From a virus: a stretch of 20,032 nucleotides of DNA. The translations under genes and the position numbers were made by a program. The notes beneath the pieces are model-generated. The model had not been told where the DNA came from, ran no database searches, and saw only the letters and a program-made list of their open reading frames with translations. Shown in pieces: positions 16,623 to 20,032 of the stretch; position 1 is the first letter of the stretch; the number at the start of each line of letters is the position of its first letter. Location: IMG/VR virus record IMGVR_UViG_3300030419_003076, positions 1 through 20,032 of that record; one strand, given 5' to 3'.

Positions 16623-16708
16623 TACTTTTTCTTCTTTTTTACAGTTCTGGTTTTTTTCATTGGAGGTCTTCCAACTTTCTTACCATATGTACCTTTACCT
16701 CTTGGCAT
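16622..16708 (-). CDS. Mini basic protein, MPRGKGTYG type (28 aa)
   Basis: Encodes MPRGKGTYGKKVGRPPMKKT followed by a basic tail (RTVKKKKK). From memory, the RGKGTYG..VGRPP core recurs in many environmental phages as a mini-gene, which makes a 28-codon frame believable. AAGGAG lies upstream of ATG 16708 with about seven bases' spacing. It joins the next gene through a TAATG overlap. The VGRPP piece resembles an AT-hook (G-R-P), which suggests minor-groove DNA binding; this is inference. Confidence 0.7.
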   Translation of the reverse strand: MPRGKGTYGKKVGRPPMKKTRTVKKKKK

Positions 16709-16718
16709 AATATACTCC

Positions 16719-17015
16719 TTATGATTTTTTATTCTTGTTTGCAAAATTGCGCGCAGCCTCAACAGAACCAAATCCCCATTTTTTTAAAGCCAAAGCTTTT
16801 CTAGTAGGTCTTCCTTTTGAATCTTTCATAGGTCCTTTCATTCCAGCAAATCTTGCAGCGAACGATACTCGCCTTGGATTTGTTCCTTTTGGAACGGGCG
16901 CTTTTAACGTTCCGCCAGTTTCCGCTTTGTAACTCGCACGACCTTTAGCGTTTAAGCCACCTTTAGGGTTTTTACCTTCTTTACGTCTCCACGCTGCTGT
17001 TCTTAGTCTTTTCAT
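16719..17015 (-). CDS. DUF6321-like small basic protein (98 aa)
   Basis: Fits the small DUF6321-type phage family: A-W-R-R-K-E-G-K-N-P-K-G-G-L-N-A-K-G-R at residues 8 to 26, then LKAPVPKGTNPRRVSFAARF and a conserved GMKGPMKDSKGRPTRKALAL segment. Function is unknown to me. It is strongly basic, with Gly/Lys/Arg-rich loops and a short C-terminal helix (GSVEAARNFANKNKKS). No clean Shine-Dalgarno precedes ATG 17015 (an AAGG lies ~17 bases upstream). It sits ten bases upstream of the MPRGKGTYG mini-gene and belongs to the group of basic proteins next to the terminase. The family name is from memory. Confidence 0.8.
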   Translation of the reverse strand: MKRLRTAAWRRKEGKNPKGGLNAKGRASYKAETGGTLKAPVPKGTNPRRVSFAARFAGMKGPMKDSKGRPTRKALALKKWGFGSVEAARNFANKNKKS

Positions 17016-17036
17016 AATTAAAATGGTACCTTGTTT

Positions 17037-17198
17037 TTATCTTCTACTTTCATCTTTCATTTCAAAGAACCTACAACCCTTATCAACAACATTTGAAGGA
17101 ATATGTTCTTTTTCCTTGCCTAATTTATCAAAATATTTACAAAACCCCAAAAATGTCATTCCACCTAATTGTTGATACTTACAATTCCAACAATTCAT
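17037..17198 (-). CDS. Four-cysteine zinc-ribbon-like mini-protein (53 aa)
   Basis: A 53-residue frame starting MNCWNCKYQQLGG. Cys at 3 and 6 form a CxxC pair; further Cys at 20 (FLGFCKYF) and 42 (DKGCRFFE) complete a likely four-cysteine metal site. The I-P-S-N-V-V-D-K-G-C-R-F-F-E ending is a pattern I recall from small phage proteins with the same Cys layout. It begins at ATG 17198, overlapping the end of the previous gene by 20 bases in another frame. A later ATG (Met 14) would lose the first CxxC, so the upstream start is preferred. Function is unknown; a zinc-stabilised nucleic acid or protein binder is inferred. Confidence 0.65.
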   Translation of the reverse strand: MNCWNCKYQQLGGMTFLGFCKYFDKLGKEKEHIPSNVVDKGCRFFEMKDESRR

Positions 17199-17385
17199 TA
17201 TTTTCTCTATCATCTACATAAGTAATCATACAATCCCCATTAAATTCATCTGCTGTTGTAGGCTCTCCATCTAAAAATGCTATAGCCCTTTCTTTTGATA
17301 ATTCATCTGTGGTTGTTGAGGCTATTGTTTGAAGACCATGCTCTAGCCATTTAATACGTTCTTGTAAATTTTTTATTGAGGGCAT
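17179..17385 (-). CDS. Short hypothetical protein (68 aa)
   Basis: Unrecognised. The N-terminal 30 residues (NLQERIKWLEHGLQTIASTT) look like an amphipathic helix or short coiled coil; the C-terminal part is acidic (VDDRENNELLEL). No clear Shine-Dalgarno is seen before ATG 17385, which lies 17 bases after the stop of the DUF736-like gene, so it may depend on coupling. It overlaps the four-cysteine mini-gene by 20 bases. Support comes from the continuous open frame and tight spacing only. Confidence 0.5.
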   Translation of the reverse strand: MPSIKNLQERIKWLEHGLQTIASTTTDELSKERAIAFLDGEPTTADEFNGDCMITYVDDRENNELLEL

Positions 17386-17402
17386 GTTACGCGAGGTGGC
17401 AT

Positions 17403-17597
17403 TTAGAATGGATTACTGACCTTATCTTCAACTTTAAACGAAATATATTGCTTGCCAGATTGCCCAACCTTTTTCCAGCCTGCTATTTTAACTTCCCTAC
17501 CGCCTATCTTACCTTGTCCTGTATAATCTGGTTGTTTTTCGTTCTTCTTCTCATTCTCAAATATTGAAAATGTGTCATCTTTTTGTTCGTACGGCAT
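17403..17597 (-). CDS. DUF736-like small protein (64 aa)
   Basis: Matches the small DUF736-type pattern: I-F-E-N-E-K-K-N-E-K-Q-P-D-Y-T-G, then a G-x-E-V-K-I-A-G-W-K-K segment and SGKQYISFKVED, a compact beta-barrel-like fold. In related proteins the same order appears (N-x-K-x-x-x-x-P-D-Y-x-G ... W ... SGK.F.S.K). From memory, this family occurs in phages and mobile elements, with no firmly known role. The start is ATG 17597, supported by AGGAG six bases upstream. A longer frame to 17654 would add a hydrophobic N-terminus without a ribosome binding site, so I reject it. This is the first minus-strand gene after the divergent region. Confidence 0.7.
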   Translation of the reverse strand: MPYEQKDDTFSIFENEKKNEKQPDYTGQGKIGGREVKIAGWKKVGQSGKQYISFKVEDKVSNPF

Positions 17598-17692
17598 TTT
17601 TACTCCTGAATTGGTTAAAAAAATAATTTCAAGCCCCGCAACAAATATAATCATAATCGAATCATAGTTAAAAGAAAAAAGGTTGAGTAGTT

Positions 17693-17806
17693 AACCTAAG
17701 GTTTTTTAAACCTAAGGTATATAGTATATATACTTCTACTTCTACTTCTATATGCATGGCATTGCCATAGCAAAGCCATTTTAAAAAAATGGCAAAGCTA
17801 TAGCTT
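17693..17806. repeat. Cluster of direct, tandem and inverted short repeats
   Basis: AACCTAAGGT occurs twice (17693-17702 and 17709-17718), with AGGTTT/AAACCT arms between the copies. TACTTC is repeated in tandem three times (17731-17748). Three inverted repeats follow at once: ATGGCA-T-TGCCAT (17756-17768), GCCATTTT-AAA-AAAATGGC (17775-17793) and the 12-base palindrome AAGCTATAGCTT (17795-17806). None has a clean T run, so they do not look like terminators. Binding sites or origin elements are more likely. Confidence 0.65.
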
Positions 17807-18137
17807 GGCTATTTAAGTATAACAATATGTGAGGTTATAAAGAATTAAGTATTGAATAAACAGTGATGTAAACACCCTTTAAAGTAAAAAATTGTGCAAA
17901 AAATGGATGGGATGCACTCTACGTATGCACACCCCCCTATGTACGCGTTCGGCTCTGCTCGATTTCGTTGAGTACGCGTTTCGCGTTGACAGTCTCTCTA
18001 CGCGTAGACGTACCTTATCTTTTTTGCCTCGTTTTATCTCCTATTGCCGTCGATAATAGCGATTTAACTAGGTTTGGCGTTATTTTGTGGCTAAATTTGA
18101 GTTCTGCCGACGGCACTGTGTCGAAGGTTTTGAATGC

Positions 18138-18161
18138 ATACGCATAGCACGTGCGTATAAT
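18138..18161 (+). promoter_or_regulatory. Rightward promoter with overlapping palindromes
   Basis: A perfect -10 box, TATAAT (18156-18161), lies 37 bases upstream of the first rightward ATG. No clear -35 box is at 17 bases; TTGAAT (18130-18135) is 20 bases away. ATACGCA (18138-18144) and TGCGTAT (18152-18158) form a seven-base inverted repeat overlapping the -10 box, and GCACGTGC (18147-18154) is a nested 8-base palindrome. This arrangement suggests repressor or activator binding at the promoter. Confidence 0.5.
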
Positions 18162-18164
18162 ACA

Positions 18165-18190
18165 CGCGAAGGACACCCTTCGCGAAGGAG
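18165..18190 (+). promoter_or_regulatory. Hairpin next to a strong ribosome binding site
   Basis: CGCGAAGG (18165-18172) pairs perfectly with CCTTCGCG (18177-18184) around an ACAC loop. CCTTCGCGAAGG (18177-18188) is also a perfect 12-base palindrome that reaches into the Shine-Dalgarno AAGGAG (18185-18190), seven bases before ATG 18198. The two pairings exclude each other; the second would hide the ribosome binding site. It could be a translational switch or simply a DNA operator just past the promoter. Confidence 0.5.
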
Positions 18191-18197
18191 AAGAACC

Positions 18198-18590
18198 ATG
18201 AGTATAACAATATACACACCTAACAACGAAGTTGTTAACCGAAACGACGTAAACACCCAAGCTAGCACCGAACGCGTAGATATTCCTACGCATGAAGAAG
18301 AGCTTGCTCTTCTCGTGTACGAAGAGGACTTCCGTCAGCCCGAGCTAGCAAAATTCCTCGCGTCCGCGAAGAGTCGCGAAGAGGAAATTTGGGAAGAGGA
18401 AGAGTTCCGTGCGCAAGACCGCGCGGTAATTACACCCGCCGTCTACGACTTCGAGGACGAACTCCAACGTCGTGAAGAGTCCGACGTACCGAACGCGCAA
18501 GACCACGCGATGAAAACCGCGCTGTCTAACGGCTTTACTATCGACGAGAGTAGCGACGGAATCACGCGTTGGGAACATCTCAACGCGTAG
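18198..18590 (+). CDS. Very acidic first rightward protein (130 aa)
   Basis: Unrecognised. The start at 18198 is set by AAGGAG seven bases upstream. By my count it has about 31 Asp/Glu against 12 Lys/Arg, with acidic clusters at E-E-E-L (~33 to 36), S-R-E-E-E-I-W-E-E-E-E-F (~59 to 70) and YDFEDELQRREESD. It has no Cys or membrane segment. A helical centre is likely. As the first gene behind a strong promoter on the rightward side it sits where phages put early host-takeover or anti-defence proteins, and high acidity is compatible with DNA mimicry or RNA polymerase/nuclease inhibition. These roles are inference only. The gene is distinctly richer in G and C, with many CGCG, than the surrounding AT-rich genes. 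Confidence 0.65.
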   Translation: MSITIYTPNNEVVNRNDVNTQASTERVDIPTHEEELALLVYEEDFRQPELAKFLASAKSREEEIWEEEEFRAQDRAVITPAVYDFEDELQRREESDVPNAQDHAMKTALSNGFTIDESSDGITRWEHLNA

Positions 18591-18616
18591 ACTGTAGCCG
18601 ACGAGATACACAACGA

Positions 18617-18671
18617 AACCCTAGATGGTCTATCCCTTCGGGATAGGTAGGTTCGAGTCCTACCTAGGGTT
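18617..18671 (+). ncRNA. Compact tRNA-like fold lacking a D-arm
   Basis: AACCCTAG (18617-18624) pairs perfectly with CTAGGGTT (18664-18671), like an acceptor stem. GTAGG-TTCGAGT-CCTAC (18647-18663) is a perfect T-arm with a standard T-loop. Between them is CTATCCC-TTC-GGGATAG (18630-18646), which also reads as a five-pair anticodon-like stem with a seven-base loop (CCTTCGG, TTC in the anticodon position). There is no room for a D-arm, U33 is absent, and CAA rather than CCA follows. It may be a decayed tRNA, a tRNA mimic or another structured RNA. Confidence 0.45.
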
Positions 18672-18681
18672 CAATGCGCCT

Positions 18682-18722
18682 TATTCCCTTCGGGAATAGA
18701 CCACCCTAGAGCAATCTCTAGG
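18682..18722 (+). ncRNA. Two further hairpins in the structured non-coding stretch
   Basis: TATTCCC-TTC-GGGAATA (18682-18698) is a seven-pair hairpin nearly identical in loop and core to the one in the tRNA-like fold. CCTAGAG-CAAT-CTCTAGG (18705-18722) is a second perfect seven-pair hairpin. TGGTCTAT (18626-18633) is complementary to ATAGACCA (18696-18703), so the two elements could also pair with each other. No long T run follows either hairpin. Together with the preceding element this suggests one structured RNA of about 105 bases between two genes. Confidence 0.4.
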
Positions 18723-18736
18723 AACGCGTAAGGGAG

Positions 18737-18770
18737 AACACCCTAGGGAGTAAAACACCCTAGGACACCC
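18737..18770 (+). repeat. AACACCCTAGG direct repeat
   Basis: AACACCCTAGG occurs at 18737-18747 and 18754-18764, immediately followed by another ACACCC (18765-18770). The spacing of 17 bases between copies is a little over one and a half helical turns. It shares the CCCTAG core with the stems of the tRNA-like fold just upstream and the ACACCC core of the wider motif family. Confidence 0.6.
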
Positions 18771-18857
18771 AAAAATGCTAGCATGTCCTATAGTGACGGC
18801 ATAGAACACTCTAGCAAGAATAAAAACCATAGCCGTCGAAATGGAGTAAACACCCAA

Positions 18858-19205
18858 ATGGGTATAATCGACCAAATAACAAAGTGCATTATCGACACGA
18901 ATGGAGCCACTATTCAGGGATGGGAACTGTTCCAAGGGAACAGTGGATTTGTCGTAGGATGTGGTAATATTGAGACAATTACTGTCAATGGTAAGCAAGA
19001 AATATGGCATATAGTGGAAAAACACTATATTGAAAACGTAGGTTTTTGGATGGACGAAGGGAAACTGTATATTGACAGAATACAGATTGTAGATGATGTA
19101 AAAAGAGCCATTAGCCTTGCTAATGACAATAATGAACTTGCTATATGGGATATAGCAAACCAACAAGAGATACGAACCAATAATAATTCTAGCATTGAAC
19201 TATAA
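18858..19205 (+). CDS. Hypothetical protein (115 aa)
   Basis: Unrecognised. A soluble, probably alpha/beta protein with segments IDTNGATIQGWELFQGNSGF, then ITVNGKQEIWHIVEKHYIEN and VDDVKRAISLANDNNELAIW. I place the start at ATG 18858, with GGAG (18843-18846) eleven bases upstream, a slightly long spacing. The same frame is open to ATG 18783 (140 aa), but that start has no Shine-Dalgarno. The longer form would begin with a basic segment including R-R-N-G-V-N-T-Q, similar to R-N-D-V-N-T-Q in the acidic protein; the shared part is the GTAAACACCC DNA motif, so I prefer the shorter form. AT-rich, unlike the preceding gene. Confidence 0.6.
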   Translation: MGIIDQITKCIIDTNGATIQGWELFQGNSGFVVGCGNIETITVNGKQEIWHIVEKHYIENVGFWMDEGKLYIDRIQIVDDVKRAISLANDNNELAIWDIANQQEIRTNNNSSIEL

Positions 19206-19244
19206 GTGAAAATGCTAGAATTATTAAAAGCAAGAGAGGAGCAA

Positions 19245-19880
19245 ATGAACGAGATTCAAAAATTGAAATCAACTAAACTACCATTCATCCTATTGGATGA
19301 GAAATTACCATGCCATATTCAGTTGGCATTTAATCTATGCGAGGGCAAAGATGTGATATTAACTACTTTTGCCGAGGATAAAAGAACGAGAGATAGGCTA
19401 AAAAAGGACGTTATCTACGTTGCTGATAGTGAGAGGTATCATATCAAGCAAGGAACGGCTCTTTATAACCTAGCAAATATTTTGCTAGAAAATCACCTAG
19501 ATAGCCATAATTATGAGGGGAATTATGTTAGTGATATGGATACAATAATCAATATCCAAAAATGTGATATTTGGGATATAGATGCCGACGAGTTCTATCT
19601 TGAAAACTCTGTAACTTACATGACAAGCCATTGGACGATAGTAAATGAACAAGGGCAAAGAGTTGCGCTCCACCATGCTTTGCCATTCCACAAAGATTTG
19701 GTGGATAAATTCTATGGATATGAATTAACTTGGTCAAGACATAACATAACCGACGAAGATGGAAAATCAGATTATTTTTCGCATAAATATGATTTTAACG
19801 ACCTTGTTGACTCTCCTATAGAGAGTCAGTGGGGAAAGGGTTCTGATGTCTTTATCGTCGGAAAAGGAAAAGACTATTAA
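19245..19880 (+). CDS. Hypothetical protein (211 aa)
   Basis: Unrecognised soluble protein with mixed charge. The N-terminal part (KLPFILLDEKLPCHIQLAFN) has a strand-helix feel; the C-terminal half is rich in Asp, His, Tyr and Trp (KCDIWDIDADEFYLEN, HWTIVNEQGQRVALHHALPF). ATG 19245 is preceded by GAGGAG, only three bases away. The same frame is open from a GTG at 19206 that abuts the upstream stop and an ATG at 19212, giving 224 or 222 residues. Coupling to the preceding gene would favour those. The start is therefore uncertain; the frame and stop are not. The gene probably shares a transcript with the two before it. Confidence 0.65.
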   Translation: MNEIQKLKSTKLPFILLDEKLPCHIQLAFNLCEGKDVILTTFAEDKRTRDRLKKDVIYVADSERYHIKQGTALYNLANILLENHLDSHNYEGNYVSDMDTIINIQKCDIWDIDADEFYLENSVTYMTSHWTIVNEQGQRVALHHALPFHKDLVDKFYGYELTWSRHNITDEDGKSDYFSHKYDFNDLVDSPIESQWGKGSDVFIVGKGKDY

Positions 19881-19933
19881 TGCTAAAACCTAACGAATTA
19901 AAGAAGGGAGCAGATAATGAAACAGTATTTTAG
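19880..19933 (+). CDS. Possible 17-codon overlapping micro-ORF
   Basis: ATG at 19880 overlaps the preceding stop (TAATG) and reads MLKPNELKKGADNETVF to a stop at 19931-19933, overlapping the start of the next gene. Similar TAATG couplings link many genes here, so it might serve as a ribosome-carrying leader. It has no other support and may be chance. Confidence 0.2.
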   Translation: MLKPNELKKGADNETVF

Positions 19934-20032
19934 AATAGACTACACAGACCATGAGTGGTTTGAATTGATGAAAAAACATGATGAAAAATTACCAGAGAAC
20001 TACCATGATTGTTTTGATGAGCATGGAGAATA
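19917..20032 (+). CDS. Hypothetical protein, cut by right edge
   Basis: ATG 19917 follows a strong Shine-Dalgarno (GGGAG, six bases upstream). The 38 visible codons read MKQYFRIDYTDHEWFELMKK and then H-D-E-K-L-P-E-N-Y-H-D-C-F. The sequence ends in TA at the edge, so whether the next codon is a stop cannot be seen. Not recognised. Probably part of the same rightward transcription unit. Confidence 0.6.
   Translation, partial: MKQYFRIDYTDHEWFELMKKHDEKLPENYHDCFDEHGE

Larger units (their letters stand above)
17598..18197. other. Gene-free divergent regulatory/origin-like region
   Basis: About 600 bases separate the leftward virion operon from the rightward genes. No convincing gene is seen. The left half is AT-rich and holds short tandem and inverted repeats (17693-17806). 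The right half, from about 17930, is richer in G and C with ACGCGT palindromes at 17943, 17974 and 18000. The last of these lies in the 12-base palindrome TCTACGCGTAGA (17997-18008), next to a TTGACA at 17986. TGCCGTCG (18045-18052) is repeated inverted at 18108-18115. Such a divergent, repeat-laden gap is where phages place early promoters, operators and often a replication origin; which of these applies is not shown. Confidence 0.6.
17868..18855 (+). repeat. Dispersed GTAAACACCC / ACACCC motif, all on the plus strand
   Basis: GTAAACACCC is present exactly three times (17868-17877, 18249-18258, 18846-18855). A near copy (GTAAAACACCC) lies at 18750-18760. Shorter ACACCC cores occur at about 17929, 18173, 18738 and 18765. 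All are in the same orientation. Copies fall both in gaps and in the coding region of the acidic protein, where the DNA reads as V-N-T-Q. The role is unknown: protein-binding sites or phage-type promoter elements are possible. Confidence 0.55.

Noticed and set aside
17598-17654. Nineteen-codon hydrophobic extension of the DUF736-like gene
   Set aside because: A strong Shine-Dalgarno precedes the internal ATG at 17597, and the family pattern starts there; the extension has no ribosome site.
17731-17748. TACTTC triplet as a CRISPR-like array
   Set aside because: Repeats are six bases long with no spacers; no cas genes are present.
17775-17793. Rho-independent terminator
   Set aside because: The stem is AT-rich and neither strand has a following T run of useful length.
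17986-18021. TTGACA as the -35 box of a second rightward promoter
   Set aside because: No acceptable -10 hexamer lies 16 to 19 bases downstream.
18087-18197. N-terminal extension of the acidic protein
   Set aside because: It would start at a GTG upstream of the TATAAT promoter and bypass the strong Shine-Dalgarno at 18185-18190.
18015-18293. Minus-strand 92-codon frame in the divergent region
   Set aside because: Overlaps the promoter, hairpin and start of the acidic gene, and has Cys/Tyr-rich shadow composition with no ribosome site.
18618-18671. Functional standard tRNA gene
   Set aside because: No D-arm, no U33 and no encoded CCA; only about 22 bases separate acceptor and T-arm, so it is reported as tRNA-like only.
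18647-18671. Phage integration site (attP) matching a tRNA 3' end
   Set aside because: No integrase is visible in the window, and the matching 5' acceptor arm points to a self-contained fold. Not excluded.
18681-19166. Minus-strand 161-codon frame
   Set aside because: It runs opposite to the better-supported plus-strand gene and covers the hairpin region. Its composition is that of an antisense shadow and it has no ribosome site.

Overview
The window looks like part of the genome of a tailed double-stranded DNA phage. It carries a near-complete virion-assembly block: terminase, portal, scaffold, capsid, head-tail adaptors, tail hub and candidate ejection proteins. No tape measure, tail tube or sheath gene is visible, and the order of genes after the capsid resembles short-tailed (podovirus-like) phages. 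The DNA is AT-rich. Several tiny basic proteins beside the terminase (DUF6321-like, MAKPGLYANIHAKRKR type, MPRGKGTYG type) are, from memory, familiar from environmental and mainly marine phage contigs, so a marine bacterial host is my best guess. No host marker, integrase or lysogeny gene is visible, so the host is unproven.

Layout. Positions 1 to 17597 are read on the minus strand, so transcription order runs right to left. A packaging-proximal cluster of small genes comes first (17597 to 16443: DUF736-like, a short helical protein, a four-cysteine mini-protein, DUF6321-like and two Lys/Arg-rich mini-proteins). Then come the small terminase with an extra N-terminal domain, a short overlapping ORF, the large terminase, a PD-(D/E)XK-like protein, the portal, an acidic scaffold and the major capsid protein. 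A strong hairpin is followed by a decoration-like protein, two more tiny basic proteins, two connector/adaptor candidates, a 1010-residue tail hub, a fibre-like protein, three candidate internal/ejection proteins and a truncated gene with a lysozyme-like fold signature. Almost all junctions overlap or abut (TAATG, TAGTG), as in one long translationally coupled operon.

Positions 17598 to 18197 form a gene-free divergent region with tandem repeats, palindromes and a consensus-like rightward promoter. From 18198 the coding strand switches to plus: a very acidic 130-residue protein, a structured non-coding stretch with a compact tRNA-like fold, two unrecognised proteins and a partial gene at the right edge. 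From about 17.93 to 18.76 kb the DNA is conspicuously rich in CGCG and ACGCGT, unlike its surroundings. A rightward ACACCC-centred motif is also concentrated between 17.87 and 18.86 kb. This is the least ordinary part of the window and the best candidate for something undescribed.
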